NCBI RefSeq assembly: GCF_019090165.1
Contig: NZ_JAHRIB010000031.1
Span: 54,879-118,878 of the forward strand
Direction of reading: 5' to 3'
DNA: 64,000 bases
DNA from: Streptomyces sp. BV286
GTDB lineage: Bacteria; Actinomycetota; Actinomycetes; Streptomycetales; Streptomycetaceae
The notes under the pieces were generated by a model that worked only from the letters and a program-made list of their open reading frames with translations, did not search any database and was not told the DNA's origin. A program made the position numbers and the translations under genes. Position 1 is the stretch's first letter. Each line of letters starts with the position of its first letter. Below are positions 1 to 8,295 of the stretch, in pieces.

Positions 1-315
<315 letters not shown>

Positions 316-317
316 GC

Positions 318-1319
318 TCAGCGGGCGACCTCGTCCAGGGCGGCGACGAGCTCCGGGGCCACCGCGTCCCGGAGCCAGGCGTCATGCTGCTCCCCCATGG
401 CACGGGGGACCGTCTCCACAAGCATGATCAGGTAGAGGTAGCTGCGGTAGAGGGCCAGCCGACGACGGGCCGAGCCGGTGAACTCGGCCCGTCCGCCCTC
501 CTCCTGGTACTCCGTCAGGAAGTCCCGGTCCTTCTCGATGTCGTCGAGCAGTGCCAGTGACACGAAGTCCGCCAGGGGGTCGCCCCAGAACATGCGCTCG
601 CCGTCGATCAGACCTCCGATCCTCGGTCCACCGTGACGGGCCGAGTCCGGGTCCGGGCCGCCCGCCGGGCGTTCGACCAGGATGTTCCCCCGCCACAGGT
701 CGAAGTGCACCAGACGCGGTACGGCGACCTCGTCGAGGTCGCCGTACGCGGACCGGGCCGCGCGGGCCACCTCGTCCACCGGTCGCGGCAGCCAGGCCCC
801 GAACCGCCGGGCGTCGTCCAGGACGGCGTCGTACATGCCGGTGAAGGCCGACCGCCAGTCGGCGGACAGCGGGCCGAGCGCGCCGGACGGATAGCCGAAC
901 CCGGGGCCGGACACCTCATGAAGGCGGGCCACCCGGCGGCCCAACTCCGCGCGCAGAAGAGCCTGTTCGTCGGGGGCCGGGCGCTCGTCCCACATGTCGC
1001 CGGGACAGGCCGTCATGAGCAGATGACGGCCTGTCGGCGCGGCAGCGTCGAAGGAGACACCCACCACGCGCGGCACGGGCACCTCGACCGCGCCGGCCGC
1101 CCGGTAGAACTCCGCCTCCGAGACGAGGAGTTCACGCTCGTGACTCAGACCGGGGGCGGTGTGCGGGGGCGGGGTCTTCAGTACGTACCGGGTGCCGTCG
1201 GCGAGGAGCAGTTCCTCCACGGTGTTGTACGTCCCACCACTGAGGGGACGGCATTGGACGAGGCGGCCCGCGGAAACACCGGCGGCCTCCAGGATCCGTC
1301 CGACCCGTTCCTCCGACAT
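318..1319 (-). CDS. Aminoglycoside phosphotransferase / fructosamine-kinase-fold protein
   Basis: A 333-residue kinase-fold protein. The N-terminal part has a Gly-rich turn (PLSGGTYNTV) and a nucleotide-binding Lys (YVLKTPP). The catalytic loop is LVHFDLWRGNIL (His205, Asp207), and the metal-binding loop is GLIDGERMFWGDP (Asp239). These match the APH family, which phosphorylates sugars, amines, choline-like compounds or antibiotics. Substrate cannot be read from the sequence, and resistance should not be assumed. The start at 1319 is chosen because conserved-looking sequence begins with MSEERVG. A longer frame upstream would run into a repeat element. Confidence 0.8.
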   Translation of the reverse strand: MSEERVGRILEAAGVSAGRLVQCRPLSGGTYNTVEELLLADGTRYVLKTPPPHTAPGLSHERELLVSEAEFYRAAGAVEVPVPRVVGVSFDAAAPTGRHLLMTACPGDMWDERPAPDEQALLRAELGRRVARLHEVSGPGFGYPSGALGPLSADWRSAFTGMYDAVLDDARRFGAWLPRPVDEVARAARSAYGDLDEVAVPRLVHFDLWRGNILVERPAGGPDPDSARHGGPRIGGLIDGERMFWGDPLADFVSLALLDDIEKDRDFLTEYQEEGGRAEFTGSARRRLALYRSYLYLIMLVETVPRAMGEQHDAWLRDAVAPELVAALDEVAR

Positions 1320-1382
1320 AACGCCCCACCCCGTCCCGTCGCCCCGGTACAGGGTACGAAAGAGGGCGGCTCCATGCCGCGC

Positions 1383-1438
1383 CCCTTTCAAAGGGCGAGC
1401 GAAGCGGGCCCCTTGAAAGGCGCGGGGAACTGCGCGCC
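1383..1438 (+). repeat. Dispersed intergenic hairpin repeat, copy 1
   Basis: Contains the 17-mer GCGCGGGGAACTGCGCG at 1420-1436, also present at 20669-20685 (inverted) and 24276-24292. Here arms GGCGCG (1419-1424) and CGCGCC (1433-1438) enclose an 8-nt loop. Immediately upstream, CCTTTCAA and TTGAAAGG form a second inverted repeat. It lies between the divergent kinase gene and the small gene at 1520. This motif is familiar from many Streptomyces intergenic regions; its function is unknown to me. Confidence 0.75.
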
Positions 1439-1519
1439 CGGTCACGACGAACCCGCACCCGGGACACAACGCCCCGCACCTCGACCCGCAACCCGAGCGG
1501 AGCGCATAGGCTCCGGCGC

Positions 1520-1906
1520 ATGGAACAGAGCGAGATCATCCTCCGAGCGATCGGCGTCCTGACCGAGACCCAGGAAATGGTGCGCAGGCTCAACGAGGAC
1601 GCTGAGGTGGACATAGACGCCGGCGAGGCCCAGCTGGGCAGACTGGTGACCGAGGTGTTCCCGTCGGTCGAGGTCCCCGGTGACGCGACCCCCGCCGAGG
1701 CGGGACAGGCCGTCATCGACGCGCTGATGCCCGCGGCGATCTCGCTGGTGGGGGCGTTCGCCTTCCTGTTCTCGGAGCTCGCCGACATCCATGACACGGG
1801 CCGTTCCGAAATCAAGAGCACCGAGCTTCTGCGCACCCTCGCCCTGCGGCTGTCGAACACGGACCCGAGCGCCGACTCCGGCGCGGAGCACGACGACGAC
1901 GCGTAG
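1520..1906 (+). CDS. Conserved hypothetical protein, helical, acidic C-terminus
   Basis: A 128-residue protein I do not recognise by family. It is mostly amphipathic helix, with one hydrophobic stretch around residues 74-89 (ALMPAAISLVGAFAFLF) that could be a helix core or a weak membrane segment. The tail is acidic (AEHDDDA). There is no signal peptide and no cysteine or catalytic motif. The ATG at 1520 follows a purine-rich GGAGCG. It is a stand-alone gene, convergent with the FBP-domain gene, with an 8-bp tandem repeat between them. Confidence 0.7.
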   Translation: MEQSEIILRAIGVLTETQEMVRRLNEDAEVDIDAGEAQLGRLVTEVFPSVEVPGDATPAEAGQAVIDALMPAAISLVGAFAFLFSELADIHDTGRSEIKSTELLRTLALRLSNTDPSADSGAEHDDDA

Positions 1907-1968
1907 CGGTGCCCGAGGACGAGGCGGACCGCGGTGCGCCGACGCGCCGCCGTCCGTCGCCCTTCCGG

Positions 1969-2048
1969 CCGACCCGCCGACCCGCCGACCCGCCGACCCG
2001 CCGACCCGCCGACCCGCCAACCCGCCGACCCGCCGACCCGCCGACCCG
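1969..2048. repeat. 8-bp tandem repeat (CCGACCCG) x10
   Basis: Ten consecutive copies of CCGACCCG. Unit 7 (2017-2024) has a single G-to-A change to CCAACCCG; the rest are identical. The array fills the space between two convergent genes and stops 4 bp before the stop codon of the FBP gene. Because 8 is not a multiple of 3, open frames across it are artefacts. Near-perfect identity implies recent slippage expansion. Confidence 0.95.
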
Positions 2049-2052
2049 CCGG

Positions 2053-2547
2053 TCAGGATTGCAGGCGGTCCAGGAAGGCCGACAGATGGTCCGTCGTGCG
2101 GTTGATCTGTTCCTCCACGGTGAGGCTCTCCTCGAAGCGTGATCCCGGACCGGGCAGCTTCTTGCCGCGTACGTAGAGCGAGCAGGCGAGGTCGGCGCAC
2201 ATGTAGACACCCACCGAGTTGCCCTCGCGCCCGGCCGTGCCCACCTTGCGTGCCGTCATGAGCGAGACGCCGTTCCCCGGGTGGGTGGTCAGACACAGCG
2301 AGCACATGCTGCGGTGCAGGAAGCCCCGCTGCCGGGACGGGAAACGCAGCGCCACGCCGACGAGCCGGCCGGACCGCTCGGTCACCAGATAGCTGCGGTC
2401 GGGTGCCCCGGGATCGCGCCAGCCGAGGAAGTCCAGGTCGTCCCACGGTCGTTCCTCCAGGTCCCGGGGTATGGCCAGCCTCTTCGCCTCTCCCTTGGAG
2501 CAGTTGACGAAGGAACCGCGGATGTCCTGCTCGGTGAGCGGCCTCAT
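2053..2547 (-). CDS. FBP-domain (FusB/EF-G-binding-like) zinc protein
   Basis: A 164-residue protein matching the FBP C-terminal treble-clef family. Its relatives (FusB/Fbp) bind elongation factor G and help ribosome turnover, in some species giving fusidic-acid tolerance. Visible support is four cysteines arranged as a zinc site: MCSLC (Cys82, Cys85) and MCADLAC (Cys117, Cys122). The N-terminal helical part has SKGEAKRLAIP. It is cytoplasmic with no signal peptide. An unusual CTAG-rich palindromic cluster sits 36 bp upstream of the start. Family assignment is good; whether it binds EF-G in this organism is inference. Confidence 0.75.
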   Translation of the reverse strand: MRPLTEQDIRGSFVNCSKGEAKRLAIPRDLEERPWDDLDFLGWRDPGAPDRSYLVTERSGRLVGVALRFPSRQRGFLHRSMCSLCLTTHPGNGVSLMTARKVGTAGREGNSVGVYMCADLACSLYVRGKKLPGPGSRFEESLTVEEQINRTTDHLSAFLDRLQS

Positions 2548-2583
2548 GGCGGGGTCTCCTGACGGGTCGTGGGCGCCGAGTCA

Positions 2584-2611
2584 AACCTAGGGTGACTAGG
2601 TTATGACCTAG
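2584..2611. promoter_or_regulatory. Three-half-site palindromic cluster (candidate operator)
   Basis: AACCTAG (2584-2590), CTAGGTT (2596-2602) and ACCTAG (2606-2611) alternate in orientation and form two overlapping inverted repeats: 7-bp arms with a 5-bp gap, then 6-bp arms with a 4-bp gap. CTAG is rare in high-GC DNA, so three copies in 28 bp is striking. The cluster lies between the divergent FBP gene and exporter gene, closer to FBP. The binding protein is unknown. Confidence 0.6.
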
Positions 2612-2779
2612 TCTACGTAGCAGATCCATGGAGGGCCAATGGATTTTGGTTAAGTCTTGGAGGGAGGCAGTCGATCATGACGCTGCTCCTCCTGGGCAGC
2701 CCCGGGCGGTGCCGGGCACCCACGGAGCTGCGCCCTCCGGATACGTTCGGTGCGGTCGTCGAACGGGAAGTGGCCAGGG

Positions 2780-4027
2780 ATGCGAGATGTACGTGAAGTG
2801 TGGACCGCCGGCAGTGCCCAGGTGGCGAAGTGGCGCCAGGAGCCCGTGATCGTCCAGACGGTCCGATCGGCGGCGGCCGCGACGGTCGCGTACGTGGTCG
2901 CCCTGCGTTTCAGCCCCGAAGTCGCGCCGCTCACCGCTCCCCTGACCGCACTCCTCGTCGTCCAGGTCACGCTCTACGCCACCCTCACCACCGGCGTGCG
3001 CCGTGTGAACGCCGTGGTGGCCGGTGTACTCGTCGCCATCGGCTTCAGTGCTCTGGTGGGGCTGACCTGGTGGAGCCTGGGGCTGCTCATCCTGGCCTCG
3101 CTGGCCGTCGGGCACCTGGTGCGGGTCAGCGAGTTCGTGCCCGAGGTGGCGATCAGCGCGATGCTGGTCCTCGGGGTCACCCGGGTCGGTGACACGGCCT
3201 GGGCGCGGATCCTGGAGACGGTGATCGGGGCCGTGGTCGGGCTCGGCTGCAATCTGCTGTTCGCTCCCCCGGTGTGGGTCGGTGCCGCCGGCGAGTCCAT
3301 CGAGGATCTGGCGCGCCGGATGCGGCGGTTGATGCTGCACGTCGGCGAGGAGGCGGCCGGCCGCACGCCGGTGGCCGTGGCGGCCGCGAGGCTGCACGAG
3401 GCGCGCCAGCTCGACCACGACATCGTCGACGTGGACGCGGCCCTCAAACAGGCCGAGGACAGCGTGCGGCTCAATCCGCGCGTGCGGGAGGGGCTGTTGC
3501 ACCGGGTCGTCCTGCGCACCGGCCTCGACACGCTGGAGATCTGCACGGTGGTCCTGCGGGTGCTCGCCCGCACCCTCACCGACCTCGCCAAGGAGCGCGC
3601 GCCCGACCCGCTGTTCGGGCCGGGGCCCGGGACTGCCTTCGAGCAGCTCCTGTCCGAGGTCGGTGACGCGGTGGTCAGTTTCGCCGTGCTCGTCACCACC
3701 GACGTCAGCCGCAGCGCGGAGTCGGCGGAGGCCCGACTGGCCTCGGAGCTCATCGCGGCGACCGCCACCCGCGACAAACTGGCCCAGCTCCTGCTGGAGG
3801 AGGTACAGCGGGACGCACGGCAGTGGCAGCTGTACGGGGCCGTACTGACCGAGGTGACCCGGATGCTCGACGAGCTCGACATGGAGCACCGCTCGCGCCG
3901 GCTCCTGGAGGAACTGGACCGCTGCACCCGTGAACAGCGCGAGCGGATGCCCCGGCTGGACCGCCTCGGCCGGCGTCTGCGTCCCTCACGGCGGAACCGG
4001 CCGGCCCCGTCGAGTCGTGCTACGTGA
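2780..4027 (+). CDS. FUSC/aromatic acid exporter family membrane protein
   Basis: A 415-residue protein. Its first ~150 residues carry about five hydrophobic helices, including AAAATVAYVVALRF and LTALLVVQVTLYATL. They match the FUSC/ArAE N-terminal membrane domain of aromatic-acid and toxic-compound exporters. The rest is a long, soluble, charged helical domain rich in Arg and Glu, ending in a basic tail. The family probably exports aromatic carboxylates, but substrate is unproven here. The ATG at 2780 is preferred, with GGGAAG upstream. A GTG at 2750 would add ten residues. A CTAG-rich palindromic cluster lies about 170 bp upstream. Confidence 0.8.
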   Translation: MRDVREVWTAGSAQVAKWRQEPVIVQTVRSAAAATVAYVVALRFSPEVAPLTAPLTALLVVQVTLYATLTTGVRRVNAVVAGVLVAIGFSALVGLTWWSLGLLILASLAVGHLVRVSEFVPEVAISAMLVLGVTRVGDTAWARILETVIGAVVGLGCNLLFAPPVWVGAAGESIEDLARRMRRLMLHVGEEAAGRTPVAVAAARLHEARQLDHDIVDVDAALKQAEDSVRLNPRVREGLLHRVVLRTGLDTLEICTVVLRVLARTLTDLAKERAPDPLFGPGPGTAFEQLLSEVGDAVVSFAVLVTTDVSRSAESAEARLASELIAATATRDKLAQLLLEEVQRDARQWQLYGAVLTEVTRMLDELDMEHRSRRLLEELDRCTREQRERMPRLDRLGRRLRPSRRNRPAPSSRAT

Positions 4028-4102
4028 CGTACTGAGCGCCGTGTGACGTAGCTGCACGGCGACGGCGGGCGACGTGCCCACGCGGAGACAAGGGGAGTAC
4101 GG

Positions 4103-5179
4103 ATGGCCGACGGCACCGTGCGGATCGATGGGAACTCACTGCTGCTGCCGGGTGGGGTGCGGGTCCGGTTCATCCGCACCCTGCGCCTGCCCGAGACGGG
4201 TACGCACGCGCTGCCTCCGGGGCTGGGCGATTTTCCCCTGCGACGTGTGGAGGACTATCCGGACACGGTGCCCGCCGAGTGGCTGGCGCGCGGTGGGGTG
4301 ATGCTGCCGGTGTACCTGCGCGAGGCGATGTGGCTGAGCTTCGGGGGTACGACGGAACCCGCCGCCCTTCAGGTGGGTGTCGGCAAGGTGTGCGCGGTCT
4401 CCGGCAAGCCGTGGAGTTCCCGGCCGGCGCGGGACCCGCAGAACTATGTGGTGCTGCCCCGTCAGCCGTGGCTCGACGGCATCAACTCGGGGAAGGGCAC
4501 GGTCCGTCAGTTCGTGGCGGTCCCGCTCGGGCTGGGCGCCACCGTCGAGGGCCAGGTCACCGGCGAGGAGGTGTGGGGCGGCGTACAGCTGCAGTCGTTC
4601 CCACTGAAGGAGGCCGCACTGCACGCGTGGCGCCAGGAGCAGCGCCGGCTCGCGGAGGCGGCCGCGCGTCAACGGAGCATGACGGCGACGGGCGGCTACG
4701 GCGCCGCGGCTCCCATGGCGGCCCCGATGGCCGCGCCCGGTGCCATGCCTCAGCCGGGTGGCACGACGGGCGCCCCGGCGACCGCACCCCGGGCCGCGGC
4801 GGCGATGGGCCTGGGTGTCGGCGGTTCGATGCGCCAGGAGGTCTACCAGGACGACCGCCCGCTGTCCGACTGGTCGACCACCGCGGCCGGCCGTGTCTTC
4901 GTGCACCTCGTGACCCCGCCCGAGTGGCGGCGCATCACCGGAGAGGCTCCGCCGCCGTCTCCCGTGGACCGCGCGGCCTACACCCGTGCGGGGCTGCCCT
5001 GGTTCGACTACTACGACCAGGACGCCGCGGATCTCGACCCCACGGACGCGCTCGGCGCGGTCGCGCCGGTCGGCGACTGGATCGGCGACGACCACACCCC
5101 GTGGCAGCCGCCGTCGCCCCAGCAGGTCAAGCCGCTGGGTGACGCGCCGGGCAAGCCGGTCGGTGACGGGGACTGGTGA
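4103..5179 (+). CDS. Conserved hypothetical protein with Ala/Pro-rich linker
   Basis: A 358-residue soluble protein of unknown function. Residues 1-190 look like one globular domain (beta-rich, ending in a charged helix WRQEQRRLAEAAARQR). A low-complexity Ala/Met/Pro/Gly linker follows at about 195-235. A second small domain at 240-320 contains VFVHLVTPPEWRRITG. The tail is Pro- and Asp-rich. No membrane span, signal peptide or cofactor motif is visible. The start is well supported by AAGGGGAG 10 bp upstream of ATG. It stands alone, convergent with the HugZ-like gene. Confidence 0.75.
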   Translation: MADGTVRIDGNSLLLPGGVRVRFIRTLRLPETGTHALPPGLGDFPLRRVEDYPDTVPAEWLARGGVMLPVYLREAMWLSFGGTTEPAALQVGVGKVCAVSGKPWSSRPARDPQNYVVLPRQPWLDGINSGKGTVRQFVAVPLGLGATVEGQVTGEEVWGGVQLQSFPLKEAALHAWRQEQRRLAEAAARQRSMTATGGYGAAAPMAAPMAAPGAMPQPGGTTGAPATAPRAAAAMGLGVGGSMRQEVYQDDRPLSDWSTTAAGRVFVHLVTPPEWRRITGEAPPPSPVDRAAYTRAGLPWFDYYDQDAADLDPTDALGAVAPVGDWIGDDHTPWQPPSPQQVKPLGDAPGKPVGDGDW

Positions 5180-5212
5180 CCCCTGCCGCGGTGCGCGACG
5201 GGTGCGTTCGCG

Positions 5213-5938
5213 TCACCCGTCGCCTTCCGTGCGCTGCCGCTGCAACGCGCGCGGGCAACTCGCGGCGCTCGCCTGCGTGAGCAGGACGTGCATACGCTCG
5301 GTGAGCTGTCCGACGTCGTCCGCGGGCCGGTGGAAGGCCAGCCGCACGTCGCCGTGGCCGCGGGCGCGCTCGATGCGCAGTGTCAGTCCGTGGCGGTCGA
5401 CCGCGAGCGGCTGGACCCGGACGGCGCCGTGCAGACTGTCCCGTTCGACGAGGCGGGTCAGCCGCTCGACGGCGTCCGGGTGGGAGTCGGCCAGGTGCGT
5501 CAGCAGCTGCGCCTCCGCAAGGGCCAGCGGATCGGGCTCGGCCGCGGCGAACTCGCCGAGGTCGACGACGACCGCCCCGCCGGGCTCGCGCAGCACGGCG
5601 CGCGTGGGGTGGAAGACCAGATGCCCGTCCTCGGCGGCGAACCAGCCCGCCATCCACAGGCGCGCGCGGATCCGGTTGCGCACGGGGACGGGCGCGACGT
5701 CGGCGAACTCGAGGACGGCGGACGGCTCTCCGCGTGGCGCGCAGATCGCCGCCGTGGTGAGCATGCTGTCGTCCGGCAGGTGCAGGAGCACCCGGCCGTC
5801 GTCGGCGACGGTGTGTACGCCGATGAACTCCTCCCGGCCGCCTTCCGCGGTCACCGCGCAGGACCACGCCGCGGCGAGCACCGACCGGGCACGCTGCGCC
5901 GTGGTCGGCGCGGCCGTCCAGCTGTGACGGTCACCCAT
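5213..5938 (-). CDS. HugZ/DUF2470-type heme-iron utilisation-like protein
   Basis: A 241-residue protein with an N-terminal split-barrel flavin/heme-binding-like domain (residues 20-130, with VLLHLPDDSMLTTAA and RNRIRARLWMAGWF). The C-terminal region resembles DUF2470 (LLTHLADSHPDAVERL). Proteins of this type degrade or handle heme to recover iron, or are PNPOx-like flavoproteins. The iron link is supported independently by an iron-box palindrome directly upstream. The start at 5938 follows a strong AAGGGAGG with a 7-nt spacer. It is probably transcribed alone. A direct role in heme cleavage is inference. Confidence 0.75.
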   Translation of the reverse strand: MGDRHSWTAAPTTAQRARSVLAAAWSCAVTAEGGREEFIGVHTVADDGRVLLHLPDDSMLTTAAICAPRGEPSAVLEFADVAPVPVRNRIRARLWMAGWFAAEDGHLVFHPTRAVLREPGGAVVVDLGEFAAAEPDPLALAEAQLLTHLADSHPDAVERLTRLVERDSLHGAVRVQPLAVDRHGLTLRIERARGHGDVRLAFHRPADDVGQLTERMHVLLTQASAASCPRALQRQRTEGDG

Positions 5939-5951
5939 CCCAAAACCTCCC

Positions 5952-5970
5952 TTAGGTAAGCCTTGCCTAA
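5952..5970 (-). promoter_or_regulatory. Iron box (DmdR1/IdeR-type operator)
   Basis: TTAGGTAAGCCTTGCCTAA is a 19-bp near-perfect dyad. It closely fits the actinobacterial iron-box consensus TTAGGTTAGGCTCACCTAA. It begins 14 bp upstream of the HugZ-like start codon and touches the Shine-Dalgarno sequence, so bound Fe(II)-repressor would block transcription. This predicts expression under iron limitation. Confidence 0.85.
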
Positions 5971-6036
5971 CCTATCGAAGTTCGGGGTGTACGCCAACCA
6001 TGCGGCGCCGCTCGCGGCACCTTTGTGACGGCGAAC

Positions 6037-6645
6037 TCACGGACTGACGGCTCCCAGCAGCGCCCGTGCGCACAGATCGCGCACCTGCTCCCGGGAGAGA
6101 CCCGGCTCCTTGAGCCACTCCAGACAGGCGGCCGCCATGAAGGCCAGCCAGCCCCGCACGGCGATCCGCAGCGCGGGCAGGTCCTCCTCGGTCCACGCGG
6201 TCTCGGGGTCCGCGGCCAGCGCTTCGAGGATCTGCCGCTGCTGGGCGGCGAGCGTCTCCCGGTACACCTTCCGGACGGCCCGGTCCCCCGCCGCCTCCGC
6301 GCGGTGGAAGGCGCGGAAGCCGTGCGCGTGCTTCTCGACGTACTCCAGGAAGGTGTCGAGCCCGGCGTCGATCTGCTCCCGCACGGGAACCCCGGGAACT
6401 GCGGCGGTGACCCGCAGCATCCGCTTGCTCTCGCGCTCCACGACGGCCGCGAAGAAGTCCCGCTTGGTCGGGAAGTAGTGGTACAGCAACCCCCGGGAAA
6501 CGCCCGCGAGTTCGGCGACCTGCTCGATCCAGACGTCGTCGTACGGGCTCTCCGAGAACAGGCGCGCGCCGACCGTGAGCAGTTGTTCCCGCCGCTCCCC
6601 CGTGCTGAGCCGACGGCGCGTGCGCTCCCCCTGGTTGGCGGCCAT
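6037..6645 (-). CDS. TetR-family transcriptional regulator (P450-linked)
   Basis: A 202-residue regulator with an N-terminal TetR HTH (residues 16-62). It contains RREQLLTVGARLF, the helix-turn-helix VAELAGVSRGLLYHYFPTKR, and the following FFAAVV helix. The remaining ~140 residues are the ligand-binding/dimer domain. It is divergent from the CYP102-like P450 with 108 bp between starts, the usual layout for a repressor of the adjacent P450. This is comparable to Bm3R1 beside P450 BM3. A fatty-acid-like ligand is inference from that analogy. Confidence 0.85.
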   Translation of the reverse strand: MAANQGERTRRRLSTGERREQLLTVGARLFSESPYDDVWIEQVAELAGVSRGLLYHYFPTKRDFFAAVVERESKRMLRVTAAVPGVPVREQIDAGLDTFLEYVEKHAHGFRAFHRAEAAGDRAVRKVYRETLAAQQRQILEALAADPETAWTEEDLPALRIAVRGWLAFMAAACLEWLKEPGLSREQVRDLCARALLGAVSP

Positions 6646-6658
6646 GCCCGCACCTTAC

Positions 6659-6673
6659 TTGACGTCGGTTCAA
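6659..6673. promoter_or_regulatory. Possible TetR operator between TetR and P450 genes
   Basis: TTGACGTCGGTTCAA is an imperfect dyad (TTGA/TCAA outer arms) 13 bp upstream of the TetR start and in the shared control region. A looser TTGAATTCGCGTACAA follows about 40 bp later. Neither is a perfect palindrome, so this is a weak call based mainly on position. Confidence 0.35.
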
Positions 6674-6753
6674 CAGCGGGATCACACTGACGGACGCTAT
6701 TGAATTCGCGTACAACAAGCCCAACCGGCGGACGGCACAGGGGAGATGGCGTG

Positions 6754-8295
6754 ATGGCGGGCACGGACAAGAACTTGCCGGTGAAGGGGTTCCGCAGCGC
6801 CGAGCTGGGCTGGCCGGAGCTGCGCCGCATCCCGCGTCCGCCGTATCGCGTGCCCCTGATCGGGGACGCCCTCGGGACCAACCTCCGTACGCCGTTGCAG
6901 GATTCGCTGGCCGTCGGGCGAAGGCTCGGACCGATCTTCCGGCGCAAGGGGTTCGGCAAGGAGATCGTCTTCGTGTGGGGCTCGGAGCTGGCGGGCGAGC
7001 TGGCGGACGAGTCGCGGTTCGCCAAGCACGTGGGCCTGGGCGTCGCCAACCTCCGGCCCGTCGCGGGGGACGGCCTGTTCACGGCGTACAACCACGAGCC
7101 CAACTGGCAGCTGGCGCACGACGTGCTGGCGCCCGGCTTCAGCCGCGAGGCCATGGAGGGCTACCACGCGATGATGCTGGCCGTGGCCGCCCGGCTGACG
7201 GACCGCTGGGACGGCGAACAGGCCGCGGGGCGGGCCGTCGACGTACCCGGTGACATGACGAAGCTGACGCTGGAGACGATCGCCCGCACCGGCTTCGGCC
7301 ACGACTTCGACTCCTTCGAACGCACCAGGCCCCACCCCTTCGTCACCGCCATGGTGGGCGCCCTGCTGTACGCACAGCGCCTCAACGTCGTGCCCGTACC
7401 GCTGGCGCCGGTACTGATGCGTACGGCCACCCGCCGCAACGCGGCCGACGTGGCGCTTCTCAACCGCACGGTCGACGCCGTGGTCGAGGCCCGGCTCGGC
7501 GGCCCGGCCGGGGAGGGCGACCTGCTGGACCGGATGCTGGAGACCGCCCATCCGGACACCGGGGAGCGGCTCACGCCCGAGAACGTCCGCCGTCAGGTCA
7601 TCACCTTCCTGATCGCGGGCCACGAGACGACGTCCGGCGCGCTCTCCTTCGCCCTGCACTACCTCGCGCGGCACCCCGAGATCGCGGCCCGGGCCCGCGC
7701 CGAGGTGGACCGCGTCTGGGGAGACACCCCGGAACCGGCCTACGACCAGGTCGCCAGACTCCGCTACGTGCGGCGTGTACTCGACGAGTCGCTGCGGCTG
7801 TGGCCGACGGCACCCGCCTTCGCGCGCGAGGCCCGCGAGGACACGGTCCTCGGCGGTGTCCATCCGATGCGCCCGGGCGCGTGGGCGCTCGTCCTCATCC
7901 CGCTGCTGCACCGCGATCCGGAGGCCTGGGGGCCCGACGCGGAGAGGTTCGATCCGGACCGCTTCGAGCCGGGGGCGATACGGGCCCGGCCCGCCCACAC
8001 CTTCAAGCCGTTCGGCACGGGCGCCCGGGCGTGCATCGGGCGGCAGTTCGCGCTGCACGAGGCGACCCTGGTCCTGGGGCTGATCCTGCGCCGGTACGAG
8101 CTGCGGCCGGACCCCGCGTACCGGCTGCGCGTCGCCGAACGGCTCACCCTGATGCCGGAGGGCCTGACGCTGCGCCTGGACCGGCGCTCACCCGCCGCGC
8201 CCGCGGAGCCTCAGGCCCCGCAGGCGCGGCAGGCGCGGGACGTGCCCGAAGGTGCGCGGGCCTCAGGGTGTCCAGTGACCGGGGCGGGTGAATGA
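6754..8295 (+). CDS. Cytochrome P450, CYP102-like stand-alone heme domain
   Basis: A 513-residue P450. Oxygen-activation motif AGHETTSG (Ala287-), ExxR in DESLRLWP (Glu345-Arg348) and heme-ligand loop [10 protein letters not shown] with Cys427 are all present. Similarity to P450 BM3 is visible in [32 protein letters not shown] and [15 protein letters not shown]3 is fused to a diflavin reductase, whereas this protein ends just after the heme domain and would need separate redox partners. Fatty-acid hydroxylation is the likely chemistry. The ATG at 6754 follows AGGGGAG. Its 3' end overlaps the convergent pentapeptide gene by 33 bp. Confidence 0.9.
   Translation: MAGTDKNLPVKGFRSAELGWPELRRIPRPPYRVPLIGDALGTNLRTPLQDSLAVGRRLGPIFRRKGFGKEIVFVWGSELAGELADESRFAKHVGLGVANLRPVAGDGLFTAYNHEPNWQLAHDVLAPGFSREAMEGYHAMMLAVAARLTDRWDGEQAAGRAVDVPGDMTKLTLETIARTGFGHDFDSFERTRPHPFVTAMVGALLYAQRLNVVPVPLAPVLMRTATRRNAADVALLNRTVDAVVEARLGGPAGEGDLLDRMLETAHPDTGERLTPENVRRQVITFLIAGHETTSGALSFALHYLARHPEIAARARAEVDRVWGDTPEPAYDQVARLRYVRRVLDESLRLWPTAPAFAREAREDTVLGGVHPMRPGAWALVLIPLLHRDPEAWGPDAERFDPDRFEPGAIRARPAHTFKPFGTGARACIGRQFALHEATLVLGLILRRYELRPDPAYRLRVAERLTLMPEGLTLRLDRRSPAAPAEPQAPQARQARDVPEGARASGCPVTGAGE

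Noticed and set aside
318..1319. Aminoglycoside resistance gene
   Set aside because: The APH fold is shared by many metabolic kinases; nothing specific to resistance enzymes is visible.
1969..2048. CRISPR-like array
   Set aside because: Units are 8 bp, directly adjacent and without spacers; no cas genes are present.
6754..8295. P450 as part of a natural-product cluster with the squalene/phytoene-like gene
   Set aside because: The two are 24 kb apart, separated by primary-metabolism genes, and no other tailoring or synthase genes are present.
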